The notes: generated by a model not told the origin, from the letters alone. Shown: positions 8,965 through 18,127, counted from the stretch's first letter. The stretch: DNA of 52,917 bases from an uncultured Mogibacterium sp. (GCF_938041965.1 NZ_CALISE010000024.1:1-52917), one strand, 5' to 3'. A program made the numbers and translations.

Positions 8965-9912
8965 TTAGTCAAATAAAGTGCTTACGGATCCACCCTGGTA
9001 AACCCTTGTAATAACTTCCGAGAAGATTGGTCCAACAGAGATAAATGTCATCTTGTCTAATTTCTTCTCATCATCAATCGGAAGCGTATTTAAAAGAACT
9101 AGTTCCTGTATAGGACTCTTCTCAAGACGCTCTTTTGCAGGTCCCGACAGCACTCCGTGCGTTGCACAAGCATATACATTTTTTGCTCCTAGCTCAATTA
9201 GTGCACTTGCTGCATTGCAAATAGTACCTGCGGTGTCAATCATATCGTCTAACAGAATACAATTCTTGCCATCAATATCTCCGATTATATTCATAATCTC
9301 ACTCTTATTTGGCTCTGGACGCCTCTTGTCTACAATTGCAATTGGTGCATCGAGTCTTTCAGCCATGTTCCTCGCTCTTGTAACACTTCCGTGGTCAGGT
9401 GATACAACGACAACATTATCCAGATTCTTTTCTTTGAAGTACTTTGTAAGTATAGGTAATCCAAGAAGATGATCTACCGGAATATCAAAGTAACCCTGAA
9501 TCTGATTAGCATGAAGGTCCATCGAGATAACCCTATCTGCTCCGGCAGCCTGAATTAAGTTAGCCACAAGCTTAGCTGTAATTGGATCTCGTGCCTTAGC
9601 TTTTCTATCTTGTCTCGCATAACCATAGTAAGGAATAACTGCGTTGATTCTTCCTGCAGATGCTCTCTTGAGAGCATCAATCATGATAAGAAGCTCCATC
9701 AAATGGTCATTGACAGGTGCACATGTTGGCTGTACAACATATACATCACAATCTCTTACAGACTCCCAAATGCTTACCTGAATTTCGCCATCACTGAATT
9801 TATTAACAGTTGATTTTCCAACTTTAATTCCCATTAATTCAGCAATCTCATTTGCGAGCTCTGGATGTGCGTTGCATGTAAAAAGCTTTAGATCGGAAAA
9901 GACCTTGTTCAT
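8965..9912 (-). CDS. prs: Ribose-phosphate pyrophosphokinase (PRPP synthetase)
   Basis: The 315-residue enzyme makes PRPP from ribose 5-phosphate and ATP, feeding purine, pyrimidine, histidine, tryptophan and NAD synthesis. Class I landmarks are present: KFSDGEIQVSIWESVRDCDV near the start, the flexible-loop region YARQDRKAKARDPITAKLVANL, the metal-binding DLHANQIQGYF, VSPDHGSVTRA, and the PRPP-binding loop CILLDDMIDTAGTI. Length is typical. GGAGG precedes the ATG. It lies directly downstream of the GlmU acetyltransferase gene, as in the Bacillus glmU-prs pair, and close to purR. Confidence 0.97.
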   Translation of the reverse strand: MNKVFSDLKLFTCNAHPELANEIAELMGIKVGKSTVNKFSDGEIQVSIWESVRDCDVYVVQPTCAPVNDHLMELLIMIDALKRASAGRINAVIPYYGYARQDRKAKARDPITAKLVANLIQAAGADRVISMDLHANQIQGYFDIPVDHLLGLPILTKYFKEKNLDNVVVVSPDHGSVTRARNMAERLDAPIAIVDKRRPEPNKSEIMNIIGDIDGKNCILLDDMIDTAGTICNAASALIELGAKNVYACATHGVLSGPAKERLEKSPIQELVLLNTLPIDDEKKLDKMTFISVGPIFSEVITRVYQGGSVSTLFD

Positions 9913-9951
9913 TATTTACCTCCAATACGTGAACTTAAAAATATAATTTTT

Positions 9952-10656
9952 TTATTTATTATCTTTCTTTAAAATCTTACGATTACGTACCCAATTTTCC
10001 TTTGTGGTCATTCGCGATCTTCCTATGCAAAGGGCGTCTTCCGGAACATTTTCCGTGACTGTAGTCGCTGCCGCTACGTACGCACCTTCACCTACTTCAA
10101 CCGGAGAAACAAGGTTTGAATTACATCCGATAAATGCATCATCAGCAATCTTGGAACGATACTTTTTAGTACCATCGTAATTTACGAATACTACTCCGCA
10201 TCCTAGATTTACATTTTTACCTATATCTGCATCACCTATATACGTCAGATGAGAGGACTTACTTCCATCTCCAATGGTAGAGTTCTTAACTTCAACAAAG
10301 TCACCAACCTTACATTCGTCACCGATAATGCTGCCTGGTCTGATATAAGCGAATGGTCCAATGCTGGTCTTCGCTCCGACCTTACTCTCGTAGATATATG
10401 ATGCTTCCACAGTGGATTCGCTACCTATTTCAGCATCTTTAATAACTGAAGATTGTCCTATGTAAGCACCTGCTCTAATTATAGATTTACCTGAGATTGT
10501 AACATTCTGAGCAATTGTAGCACCTTTTTCAATTACAACATCTTCATCTATGTACGCCGAGTAGATATCTACGAAGTTAACTCCGTCATCTTCCATCCTA
10601 CGTCTATTTGCTTCAAGCCTGGCGCTTTCGCAATTCCTATACTCCTCAATAGTCAT
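9952..10656 (-). CDS. glmU: Standalone GlmU-type glucosamine-1-phosphate acetyltransferase domain
   Basis: This 234-residue protein is only the C-terminal half of GlmU: a linker (YRNCESARLEANRRRMEDDGVNF) and a left-handed beta-helix of hexapeptide repeats. Acetyltransferase residues are retained: GPFAYIRPGS, VGDFVEVKN, the catalytic-His motif SSHLTYIGDADIG, and VNYDGTKKYR. The roughly 220-residue N-terminal uridylyltransferase domain is absent, and only 12 bases separate this gene from murC upstream. The ATG has its own GGAGG, so the short form looks genuine. It should acetylate GlcN-1-P, with UDP transfer done by a protein encoded elsewhere. Confidence 0.85.
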   Translation of the reverse strand: MTIEEYRNCESARLEANRRRMEDDGVNFVDIYSAYIDEDVVIEKGATIAQNVTISGKSIIRAGAYIGQSSVIKDAEIGSESTVEASYIYESKVGAKTSIGPFAYIRPGSIIGDECKVGDFVEVKNSTIGDGSKSSHLTYIGDADIGKNVNLGCGVVFVNYDGTKKYRSKIADDAFIGCNSNLVSPVEVGEGAYVAAATTVTENVPEDALCIGRSRMTTKENWVRNRKILKKDNK

Positions 10657-10668
10657 GTAATTCCTCCA

Positions 10669-12045
10669 CTAAGCTTCAAGCATCATCTGTCCAATCTTAT
10701 AGACATCGCCCGCACCCATCGTCATCACAATATCATCCTTCTCCGCATTAGCCGAAAGATACTTAACTATATCCTCAAAATCTTGAACATAATAAACTTC
10801 CCTATCCGGATACTTTGCCTTAATTGCATTCACTAGCTGGTATGAAGAAACACCGTAGACATCCTTCTCTCTAGCTGCATAGATATCCGTTATGATGAGT
10901 GAATCAACATGGTCAAACGAATCTACAAAATCTTCAAAAAGTGCTTTTGTTCTAGTATATGTATGTGGTTGGAATACAACTCTTAGCTTATTATGCTTAA
11001 CCTTGCTAGCAGCTGAGAGCGTTGCCTTTATTTCTGTCGGATGATGAGCATAGTCATCAACTATCTTAACACCTTTCTTGGTAACACCTGTAAAATCAAA
11101 ACGTCTGTGAGTTCCCTTGAATTTCTTGAGTGTTTCAGCGATTACATCATCGTTTACCCCAAGATATCTCGCTGTAACATACGCAGCCATCGAGTTCAGG
11201 ACGTTGTGTTCACCCGGTACCCCTAAATGCAGATGGCAGAGACTCTTGCCTTCATGGCAAATATCATATTCTGGAAATCCTCTATCATCAAATGAAATAT
11301 TTTCAGCATAGAAATCGTTACTGTCGGTATATCCATACGTTATTACATTAGTAAGTCCTCTTAGAGCTTCTTTTACAAAAGGATTCTCACCAAATGCTAT
11401 AATAATGCCTTTCTTAGGAATATTAGAAACGAATTCCTTAAATGATTTAACAATATGATCCATATCCTTAAAATAGTCTAGGTGATCCGAATCTATATTG
11501 AGAAGCACCCCTATCGTTGGATTAAGATGTAAAAAGCTATCCATGTATTCACAAGCTTCAGTAACAAAATAGTTGTTGCCGCCAATTTCTACATTGCCTT
11601 TAATCTCCTCAACGTTTCCGCCGACAAGAATTGTTGGTTCATACTTCGCATCACGAAGTATGAGAGAAGTCATGGATGTAACAGTAGTTTTTCCATGTGT
11701 ACCACATACTGCAATACTATGCTTATAGTTGCTCATAATCATTCCCAGGACTTCTGCGCGGGAATATATCGGAATTCGTCTTTCCTTTGCACGAACAATC
11801 TCAGGGTTAGTATCAGATACTGCATTTGAATACACTATGGCATCAACATCCTCTACATTCTCCGCTTTGTGTTCATAAAACACTTTAATGCCAATCCTAT
11901 TCAGGTGATCAGTAATATCAGATCTATTTATATCTGTTCCGCTAACTACATGACCATTATCCTGTAATATCTCTGCAACAGCTGATAGACCTACACCGCC
12001 AATACCTAGGCAATGAATTCTCTTGAACTTTGAAATGTCAGCCAC
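10669..12045 (-). CDS. murC: UDP-N-acetylmuramate--L-alanine ligase MurC
   Basis: MurC adds L-Ala to UDP-MurNAc, the first step of stem-peptide assembly in the cytoplasm. The 458-residue product shows the N-terminal Rossmann domain (IHCLGIGGVGLSAVAEIL), the ATP-binding CGTHGKTTVTSM, TEACEYMDSFL with catalytic acidic residues, and the C-terminal DDYAHHPTEIKATL and FQPHTYTRT motifs. I chose the GTG at 12045 because GGAGGT lies 7 nt upstream; a TTG at 12060 would overlap that same ribosome-binding site. It heads the minus-strand block and has a strong promoter. Its location outside the dcw cluster is common in Bacillota. Confidence 0.95.
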   Translation of the reverse strand: MADISKFKRIHCLGIGGVGLSAVAEILQDNGHVVSGTDINRSDITDHLNRIGIKVFYEHKAENVEDVDAIVYSNAVSDTNPEIVRAKERRIPIYSRAEVLGMIMSNYKHSIAVCGTHGKTTVTSMTSLILRDAKYEPTILVGGNVEEIKGNVEIGGNNYFVTEACEYMDSFLHLNPTIGVLLNIDSDHLDYFKDMDHIVKSFKEFVSNIPKKGIIIAFGENPFVKEALRGLTNVITYGYTDSNDFYAENISFDDRGFPEYDICHEGKSLCHLHLGVPGEHNVLNSMAAYVTARYLGVNDDVIAETLKKFKGTHRRFDFTGVTKKGVKIVDDYAHHPTEIKATLSAASKVKHNKLRVVFQPHTYTRTKALFEDFVDSFDHVDSLIITDIYAAREKDVYGVSSYQLVNAIKAKYPDREVYYVQDFEDIVKYLSANAEKDDIVMTMGAGDVYKIGQMMLEA

Positions 12046-12080
12046 TTTATTTACCTCCAAGCTAATTAATACCTCGAATA

Positions 12081-12109
12081 ATTATACGGCATATCCCTTA
12101 TGATTTCAA
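12081..12109 (-). promoter_or_regulatory. Promoter of murC
   Basis: On the minus strand TTGAAA and TATAAT are 17 nt apart. It lies back to back with the purR promoter (12145-12172), so both genes could share regulation. Confidence 0.8.
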
Positions 12110-12144
12110 CGAATAAAAGACATTAAACACGATAAGAACACGAA

Positions 12145-12172
12145 TTGACTTTTGGTCTAATAACAGTAAAAT
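12145..12172 (+). promoter_or_regulatory. Promoter of purR
   Basis: TTGACT and TAAAAT are 16 nt apart, 24 nt upstream of the purR start codon. I looked for a pair of PurBox sequences and did not find a convincing one. Confidence 0.65.
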
Positions 12173-12195
12173 GAATGATATTGGAGGAATTTACC

Positions 12196-12993
12196 ATGAA
12201 GAAAAATAAGCGTGTTGGAAGCTTAATTACCGAGCTTCTTTCTCACCCAAGTAAGCAGTATTCTTATAATCAATTCTGTACTAAGTTCGATATTGCAAAA
12301 TCTAGCCTCAGCGAAGATATTACGACTGCCGGGGAGATTATAGCCTCAGAGGGCATTGGCAGAATTGAGACAATCCAAGGAGCGAACGGCGGATTACGAT
12401 ACGTACCAGCGCTATCAGATGATAGATTAAAAGAGCTGCAAACGACTCTTGTAAATAAGTTATCCGATCCAGCAAGAATTCTCGGAGGAAGCTTTTTATA
12501 CACCTCGGACATCATGTTCGACGGACAGTTGACGCGCAGCATGGGTACTTATTTTGCAGGCAAATTCGCAAATTTAAATGCTGATTATGTCGTAACGGTT
12601 GAGACTAAAGGTATATCGTTAGCAGCAGATGTAGCATTTATGATGAATCTACCTTTGGTAGTTGTTAGGCGCGAGGCAAAATATTCAGAAGGTTCTACCG
12701 TAAGCATCAACTATTTCTCCGGCTCATACGATAGAATACAAAAAATGTCTATCTCAAAAAGAGCGGTTTCCCAAAACAAACGCGCTATAATCATAGATGA
12801 TTTTATGCGTGGCGGAGGAAGCCTGAAGGGTGTATCAGAAATCCTATCCGAGTTCGATATAGACGTAGTTGGTGCTGGTGTGGCAATTGCCTCAAGAGAA
12901 CCTGTCAAGAAAAAAATCGCTTCTTACCTTCCCGTTATATACCTCGATTCAATCGATGAAGATGCTAATCTAATCAAAGCATCATTTGAATAA
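12196..12993 (+). CDS. purR: Purine operon repressor PurR (Gram-positive type)
   Basis: This 265-residue protein has the Bacillus-type PurR layout. A winged-helix DNA-binding domain (KKNKRVGSLITELLSHPSKQYS) is followed by a phosphoribosyltransferase-like effector domain with the PRPP loop RAIIIDDFMRGGGSLKGV. In this family PRPP binding releases the protein from PurBox pairs and so couples purine synthesis to precursor level. I start at 12196 because GGAGG lies 8 nt before that ATG; an upstream in-frame ATG has no such site. It is divergent from murC. The neighbourhood with prs and glmU is the Bacillus purR region, although yabJ and spoVG are missing. Confidence 0.93.
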   Translation: MKKNKRVGSLITELLSHPSKQYSYNQFCTKFDIAKSSLSEDITTAGEIIASEGIGRIETIQGANGGLRYVPALSDDRLKELQTTLVNKLSDPARILGGSFLYTSDIMFDGQLTRSMGTYFAGKFANLNADYVVTVETKGISLAADVAFMMNLPLVVVRREAKYSEGSTVSINYFSGSYDRIQKMSISKRAVSQNKRAIIIDDFMRGGGSLKGVSEILSEFDIDVVGAGVAIASREPVKKKIASYLPVIYLDSIDEDANLIKASFE

Positions 12994-13118
12994 TATAAAT
13001 TATATATTTTCAGTGATTTATAACAACGAAATATACTTGTATTTGCTTTGATTTCTACATGTTTTTGACATAATTAGGTTATATAATCAAAACAATTTAA
13101 TTTTAGGGGAAGTTTGTT

Positions 13119-13907
13119 TTGTTAAAATTTGATATGCACTGCCATACAAGGTATGGCTCAATTGATGCCAAAGTAAGAATCTCTGAATATGTTAAAATGC
13201 TTTCTGCAAAAGGGTATGACGGGATGCTTGTAACTGATCATGATTCTTACCGAGGATACAATCGCTGGAAAGCAGAAAATCCAGACATTAAATTTAGAGT
13301 AATCAGAGGTGTCGAATACGATACGAGAGACGCCGGACACTTTATCGTAATTTTGCCAGATGGCGTTCACCTAAAGGCACTAACGATGCGTGGAATGAAG
13401 GTCGAAAAGCTGGTTAATCTTGTACACCAGGTCGGAGGCATAGTCGGTCCTGCTCATCCGTTTGGCACCAGGAGCTCAAGTGCGATGCTTTTTAAAACGC
13501 TCAAGCGAAACAGGGCTCTTGTTAAGGAATTTGATTTTATCGAAGGGTTTAACGCTTGCGAAACCGAAACTGCAAATGACTTTTCTCAGCTCCTAGCTAA
13601 AGATTTTTATAAGCCGACATTTGGAGGATCTGACTCGCATGATTACGAGTATGTTGGCATGGGTTATACTCTATTTTCAGATGATATAAGCTGCTGTGAT
13701 GATTTAATTTCAGCAGTTCGCAAGGCTTCAGCAGGTAAAGGGAGCTTGATAAGCTGTGGCGGTGTTGTTCGTGGCGAGACACTAAAATCCAAGCATGCGC
13801 ATGCATTTTATTCAGTCTATGCTTTTATAGCTTATAATTTCAGCCTTGGGATTCTATATTCACCACTCAGAAAGCATAGAGTTAAGAAGGCTCTCGAACA
13901 TAAGTAG
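13119..13907 (+). CDS. PHP-domain metal-dependent phosphoesterase
   Basis: The 262-residue protein is a PHP-family hydrolase. Metal-binding motifs appear in order: DMHCHTRYG at the N-terminus, VTDHDSYRGY, GVEYD, PAHPFG and GGSDSH. Relatives hydrolyse phosphoesters, including 3',5'-nucleotide bisphosphates (RnmAM/TrpH type); the substrate here cannot be assigned. The start is a TTG preceded by AGGGGA, since no ATG lies upstream in frame near the first motif. It is a single gene between purR and a shared terminator. Confidence 0.8.
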   Translation: MLKFDMHCHTRYGSIDAKVRISEYVKMLSAKGYDGMLVTDHDSYRGYNRWKAENPDIKFRVIRGVEYDTRDAGHFIVILPDGVHLKALTMRGMKVEKLVNLVHQVGGIVGPAHPFGTRSSSAMLFKTLKRNRALVKEFDFIEGFNACETETANDFSQLLAKDFYKPTFGGSDSHDYEYVGMGYTLFSDDISCCDDLISAVRKASAGKGSLISCGGVVRGETLKSKHAHAFYSVYAFIAYNFSLGILYSPLRKHRVKKALEHK

Positions 13908-13931
13908 TAATAAGTTTTGAATCCGCATTAG

Positions 13932-13973
13932 AAAAGCGCTAACAATCATTTTTTTATTGATTCTAGCGCTTTT
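13932..13973. terminator. Bidirectional terminator
   Basis: AAAAGCGCTA and TAGCGCTTTT form a 10-bp stem, with AATCA/TGATT pairing inside. It is flanked by T-runs on both strands and separates the convergent PHP and L,D-transpeptidase genes. Confidence 0.8.
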
Positions 13974-14023
13974 TAAATATTTATTTTTTTAACTCTTAAA
14001 TCTCGAGCTATCTACTCATATTG

Positions 14024-15397
14024 CTAATTGTACACATAGACTATTGTCCCTGCAGGAATAATCCCAAATAACTGCGCAGCCATTGATGGTGGCATATTAA
14101 CACAGCCATGAGAACCATTAGATACATAAATACCTCCACCAAATGCACCTCTCCAGGTTGCATCATGAAGGCCATTTCCACCATCGAAAGGCATCCAGTA
14201 GCTTACAGGTGATTCATAGTCTGAACCGTCATCGTTACGACCTTTAAGCGTGACATTACGCCTCTTGCCGTTTATCTTAAATATTCCTGTTCTCGTCCTA
14301 TGTCCTGGACCTCCAGAAACAACTGATGATGTGAATACCACATTACCATTCTTTATGTATTTTACATTTTGAGCAGCAAGATTAATCTCAAGATGAGAAC
14401 CATCTCCACTAGAGGCTGCTCTATCTGTCACAATTGTTCCAGTTTTCCCATTTTTGGCAGAATCAAGAATGGAATCAGCAGTTTTATCAACATCTACACT
14501 GAGCTTAAGTGCACTATTATATAGCGTCTTATCACCGGCAAGAGTCTTTACAGTTAAAGTATTTCCCGAATACTTTTCTGCTATTCCCTTTGCAACTTCC
14601 TTTGCGCCCTTCTTACTGTACTTAGGTCCTTCCTTTGTATAAAGGATAACCTTTGAAAGCGAGTTCTGATCCACTTCATAAGGTGTTCCGGTAACAGTAT
14701 TTAGATAAAGCGGCTTTGAAATATACTTCTTAGCAAATTCAAACTCATCCTTAAGCGATTCTGCAGTAACTTTAGGCTCTGATATAAGCTTCTTTCGATC
14801 AATCTTATACTTGTTGAATTTGTAATCAGAAGCTTTTTTTTCAGCAATAGCCTTTGCCACCTTAGTGAAATCAACACTATCACCTTGGACCTCTGGAACA
14901 ATCTTCATGTTATTGTAATCAATATATGCATCTTCAGTGTATTTTACACCCTGAGCATCAGGAACAGCATCACCTATAGTCTTGGCAGATTCCTTGATTC
15001 CGCCTGCGTTTTTAAGCGAAATATTATAGCTAACACCCTTACCTATCAACACTCTTGGATCTACCGATGATATCCCTATCTTGGCACGAACTGATGATTT
15101 AATATCATAGGTAAAGGATGTGTTTATCTTCTTAGGCTCTTGTCCCTCTTCTTCTATTGTAAATGAGTTATTTGCATCTGTAATCTTCTTTACCGCATCT
15201 TCAGTCTTAAGACCAGATACATCTACACCATCGATTTTTACTCCCTTAGGGAATGTTGTCGCATTGCTGTATCTGTAGCCTCCAAATGCACCCACACATA
15301 TAAAAATCAATGCAATAATCGCAATGATTATCTTAGCTCGCTTGCCAGTACCAACTTTCTTATCAGCGAGGTTTTGCACTACATTTTTGTTTCTCAA
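14024..15397 (-). CDS. L,D-transpeptidase (YkuD) with peptidoglycan-binding domains
   Basis: The 457-residue protein has a short cytoplasmic tail, one membrane anchor at about residues 22-43, and an extracellular region of about 280 residues resembling the PG_binding_4 domain pair of clostridial L,D-transpeptidases. The C-terminal YkuD domain has the catalytic motif SHGCVNMP at about residue 427 and LHDATWRGAFGGG before it. It should form 3-3 cross-links in the wall or attach proteins to it. The start is TTG with AAGGA 9 nt upstream; no better ATG is available in frame. It is likely monocistronic, convergent with the PHP gene. Confidence 0.9.
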   Translation of the reverse strand: MRNKNVVQNLADKKVGTGKRAKIIIAIIALIFICVGAFGGYRYSNATTFPKGVKIDGVDVSGLKTEDAVKKITDANNSFTIEEEGQEPKKINTSFTYDIKSSVRAKIGISSVDPRVLIGKGVSYNISLKNAGGIKESAKTIGDAVPDAQGVKYTEDAYIDYNNMKIVPEVQGDSVDFTKVAKAIAEKKASDYKFNKYKIDRKKLISEPKVTAESLKDEFEFAKKYISKPLYLNTVTGTPYEVDQNSLSKVILYTKEGPKYSKKGAKEVAKGIAEKYSGNTLTVKTLAGDKTLYNSALKLSVDVDKTADSILDSAKNGKTGTIVTDRAASSGDGSHLEINLAAQNVKYIKNGNVVFTSSVVSGGPGHRTRTGIFKINGKRRNVTLKGRNDDGSDYESPVSYWMPFDGGNGLHDATWRGAFGGGIYVSNGSHGCVNMPPSMAAQLFGIIPAGTIVYVYN

Positions 15398-15495
15398 GTC
15401 TACAATTCCTTACTTAATTATTTATTTAATTGCATTTTGTAAAATCTATACCTATTAATTAAATCACAACAAGGTGTTCATGTCAAAACAAAATA

Positions 15496-15524
15496 AAACA
15501 GCTAAACTAATCGTTCAGCTGTTT
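15496..15524 (-). terminator. Terminator of the six-gene tRNA operon
   Basis: On the minus strand AAACAGCT pairs with AGCTGTTT, followed by TATTTTGTTTTG, directly after tRNA-Cys. Confidence 0.8.
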
Positions 15525-15530
15525 CAGTTA

Positions 15531-15604
<74 letters not shown>

Positions 15605-15609
15605 ATTAT

Positions 15610-15684
15610 TGGCTGGGGTAACAGGATTCGAACCTGTGAATGACGGAGTCAGAGTCCGTTGCCTTACCGCTTGGCGATACCCCA
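15610..15684 (-). tRNA. tRNA-Gln (anticodon CTG)
   Basis: Acceptor TGGGGTA/TACCCCA with G discriminator. Anticodon stem ACGGA/TCCGT with loop CTCTGAC reads CUG. The CCA end is encoded. Confidence 0.9.
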
Positions 15685-15705
15685 ATATTAAAATGTAGAA
15701 GTTAA

Positions 15706-15782
15706 TGGGGTGGGTAGTGGGATTCGAACCCACGCATACAGGAGCCACAACCCTGGGTCTTAACCGCTTGACGATACCCACC
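15706..15782 (-). tRNA. tRNA-His (anticodon GTG)
   Basis: Acceptor GTGGGTA/TACCCAC with an encoded extra G at position -1 opposite a C discriminator, the identity element of tRNA-His. The anticodon loop TTGTGGC reads GUG. The CCA end is encoded. Confidence 0.93.
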
Positions 15783-15799
15783 ATATCGATTTTAAAAAT

Positions 15800-15876
15800 T
15801 GGCGACCGGGAACGGGCTCGAACCGTCGACCTCCAGCGTGACAGGCTGGCATTCTAACCAACTGAACTACCCGGCC
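15800..15876 (-). tRNA. tRNA-Asp (anticodon GTC)
   Basis: Anticodon stem CCAGC/GCTGG with loop CTGTCAC reads GUC. The acceptor has one G-T pair. The G discriminator and CCA are encoded. Confidence 0.95.
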
Positions 15877-15882
15877 AAAAAA

Positions 15883-15958
15883 TGGTGGACGCTATAGGGC
15901 TCGAACCTATGACCCCCTGCTTGTAAGGCAGATGCTCTCCCAGCTGAGCTAAGCGTCC
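15883..15958 (-). tRNA. tRNA-Val (anticodon TAC)
   Basis: Acceptor GGACGCT/AGCGTCC with A discriminator. The anticodon loop CTTACAA reads UAC. The CCA end is encoded. Confidence 0.95.
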
Positions 15959-15961
15959 AAA

Positions 15962-16038
15962 TGGTAGCGGCGGATGGACTCGAACCATCGACCTTCCGGG
16001 TATGAACCGGACGCTCTAGCCAGCTAAGCTACGCCGCC
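15962..16038 (-). tRNA. tRNA-Met, elongator (anticodon CAT)
   Basis: The anticodon loop TTCATAC reads CAU. The overall sequence closely resembles Bacillus elongator tRNA-Met rather than the initiator or the Ile CAU type. First gene of the operon. The first acceptor pair is G-T. Confidence 0.88.
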
Positions 16039-16065
16039 ATATACGCACTAATGTGTCGCCAAATT

Positions 16066-16094
16066 ATATTACCAAACGTCATTATTCTTGTCAA
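16066..16094 (-). promoter_or_regulatory. Promoter of the six-gene tRNA operon
   Basis: On the minus strand a consensus TTGACA and TAATAT are 17 nt apart, about 28 nt upstream of tRNA-Met. Confidence 0.85.
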
Positions 16095-16196
16095 TACTTC
16101 ATCTTCATTTTCTGTGATAATCTCGTTAATTTAGCTCATTTATGATATACTATCCTAGTATATTTTTTAAGAATCAACTTTGTACTGGAGGTTTCT

Positions 16197-16955
16197 GTGA
16201 CTTCACCAGGCCCAATTGCAATTTCAATAGCAGGCTTCGATATTAGATGGTATGGCATACTAATTGCCTCGGGCGCACTTCTTGCACTATATATAAGTTA
16301 CAAGCGCGCACCAAGATACGGATTAGCTTCTGAAGATGTATTAGATATAGTCTTAGGAATTCTCCCACTTGGAATACTTGGGGCAAGAATTTACTATGTT
16401 ATATTCAACTGGAATTATTATAGTGATTCACCTTCTGAAATTTTTGATATTCGCGGCGGAGGTCTTGCAATACACGGTGGTTTAATCTTCGGTTTTATTA
16501 CAGCATACGCTATTTGTAAGTATAAGAAAATTAGCTTTATAGATGTTGCTGATCTAATTCTCCCTTCCGTTGCTTTAGCACAAGCAATAGGCCGCTGGGG
16601 AAATTTTTTCAACAATGAAGCGTACGGCACCGAAACAACACTTCCATGGGCAATAATAGTGGACGGAAAATCGGTACACCCTACTTTTCTATATGAATCG
16701 ATATGGTGTTTTATTATTTTTATTATACTCTCATATATTTTTAGGCATAGAAAATTCCCTGGGCAGGTTGCTTGTCTATATGGTCTTCTATATGCACCGG
16801 AGAGGTTCCTGGTAGAAGGATTAAGAACAGACAGCTTGATGATCGGTTTCTTGAGGCAAGCTCAAGTTATAAGTATAGTTATCTTTATCGTTTCATTCGC
16901 ATTATATGCATATCTTTGGAAAAGGAACGATTGTAATAGTAAGAATAATTTATAA
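16197..16955 (+). CDS. lgt: Prolipoprotein diacylglyceryl transferase
   Basis: Lgt transfers diacylglyceryl from phosphatidylglycerol to the lipobox cysteine of prelipoproteins in the membrane. The 252-residue protein has about seven membrane segments and the family motifs: ISIAGFDIRWYGILIASGALL, GARIYYVIFNW, GGGLAIHGGLIFG with the conserved His, and the signature GRWGNFFNNEAYG. The start is GTG with GGAGG about 7 nt upstream. It is followed after 11 nt by ychF, so the pair is probably cotranscribed. Confidence 0.96.
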   Translation: MTSPGPIAISIAGFDIRWYGILIASGALLALYISYKRAPRYGLASEDVLDIVLGILPLGILGARIYYVIFNWNYYSDSPSEIFDIRGGGLAIHGGLIFGFITAYAICKYKKISFIDVADLILPSVALAQAIGRWGNFFNNEAYGTETTLPWAIIVDGKSVHPTFLYESIWCFIIFIILSYIFRHRKFPGQVACLYGLLYAPERFLVEGLRTDSLMIGFLRQAQVISIVIFIVSFALYAYLWKRNDCNSKNNL

Positions 16956-16966
16956 GAGGTAAAAAA

Positions 16967-18058
16967 ATGAAACTAGGCATTGTGGGTCTACCTAACGTAG
17001 GAAAAAGTACATTATTTAATGCAATCACTAAGGCTGGAGCAGAAGCTGCCAACTACCCTTTCTGCACAATTGAGCCAAATGTTGGTGTTGTAACTGTTCC
17101 AGATAAAAGACTGGAGGTGCTGACGGATATCTACAAGGCAAAAAAGACTATTTACACAACTATAGAATTTTGTGATATAGCTGGACTCGTTAAGGGTGCT
17201 TCAAAAGGTGAGGGTCTTGGAAATAAATTCCTCGGTCATATCCGCGAGGTTTCTGCTATCGTTCATGTTGTAAGATGCTTTGAAAATGACAACATAGTCC
17301 ACGTAAATGGTCACATCGATCCACTAGATGATATAGATACGATTAATACCGAGCTTATTTTTGCCGATTTAGAGGTCTTGGAAAGAGCCATCGCAAAACT
17401 TAACAAAAACATGAAGGCCGATAAAACTCTCGGCAAGCAGGTCGCACTACTCGAAAGAGTTAAAGCATGGCTTGAAACAGGTAAGTGCGCTCGTGCTATG
17501 GAGCTCGAGGAAGAAGAGAAAGAAATCATTTCATCTATGGACCTGCTTACCTATAAGCCAGTAATCTATGTCGCTAACGTTTCCGAGGATGAAGTTGCAA
17601 GTGAAGATAACGAGTATGTGACTAAAGTCTCTGAATTTGCAGCTACTGAGGGGGCAGGTTGCGTAAAGATTTGTGCGGAAATTGAAGCCGAAATGGCTGC
17701 CCTTGAAGATGATGAAAGGGAGATGTTCCTTGAAGATCTAGGCATAGAGGAATCTGGTCTAGACAAGCTAATAAAAGAGAGCTACGCCCTGCTCAATTTA
17801 ATATCTTACCTGACCGCAGGCGAACCTGAGGTTAGAGCTTGGACAATTACAAAAGGAACAAAAGCTCCTCAGGCGGCAGGAAAGATACATACAGACTTCG
17901 AAAAAGGTTTTATAAGAGCTGAGACCATTGCATATGACAAGTTAATAGAATGTGGTGGCAGCCTCGGAAAAGCCCGTGAGCAAGGACTAATTAGATCCGA
18001 GGGCAAAGAATATGTCGTACAGAACGGAGATGTAATTCACTTCTTGTTCAATGTATAG
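16967..18058 (+). CDS. ychF: Redox-regulated ATPase YchF (Obg-like)
   Basis: The 363-residue protein is a full-length YchF/OLA1 ATPase. It shows the G1 motif GLPNVGKSTLFNAIT, the switch DIAGLVKGASKGEGLGNKFL, a coiled-coil insertion and the C-terminal TGS domain (AWTITKGTKAPQAAG to the final VIHFLFNV). It hydrolyses ATP, binds ribosomes and influences oxidative-stress tolerance and start-site choice in other bacteria. AGAGGT precedes the ATG. A hairpin with a T7 run follows downstream. Confidence 0.97.
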   Translation: MKLGIVGLPNVGKSTLFNAITKAGAEAANYPFCTIEPNVGVVTVPDKRLEVLTDIYKAKKTIYTTIEFCDIAGLVKGASKGEGLGNKFLGHIREVSAIVHVVRCFENDNIVHVNGHIDPLDDIDTINTELIFADLEVLERAIAKLNKNMKADKTLGKQVALLERVKAWLETGKCARAMELEEEEKEIISSMDLLTYKPVIYVANVSEDEVASEDNEYVTKVSEFAATEGAGCVKICAEIEAEMAALEDDEREMFLEDLGIEESGLDKLIKESYALLNLISYLTAGEPEVRAWTITKGTKAPQAAGKIHTDFEKGFIRAETIAYDKLIECGGSLGKAREQGLIRSEGKEYVVQNGDVIHFLFNV

Positions 18059-18107
18059 AAAATAATTTATATATCTTATGATAAGGGGACTCCTTAACGC
18101 TTCAGTT

Positions 18108-18127
18108 TGAACCCCAAAAGTTAGACA
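18108..18127 (+). mobile_element. Possible IS3-family terminal-repeat remnant
   Basis: TGAACCCCAAAAGTTAGACA resembles the terminal inverted repeats of IS150/IS3-type insertion sequences. No transposase reading frame or second end is nearby. If real, it is a solitary scar now embedded in the leader of the ychF terminator. Confidence 0.4.

Noticed and set aside
12061..12195. PurBox pair controlling purR
   Set aside because: ACGAA-like fragments occur but I could not find two sites resembling the Bacillus PurBox with proper spacing.
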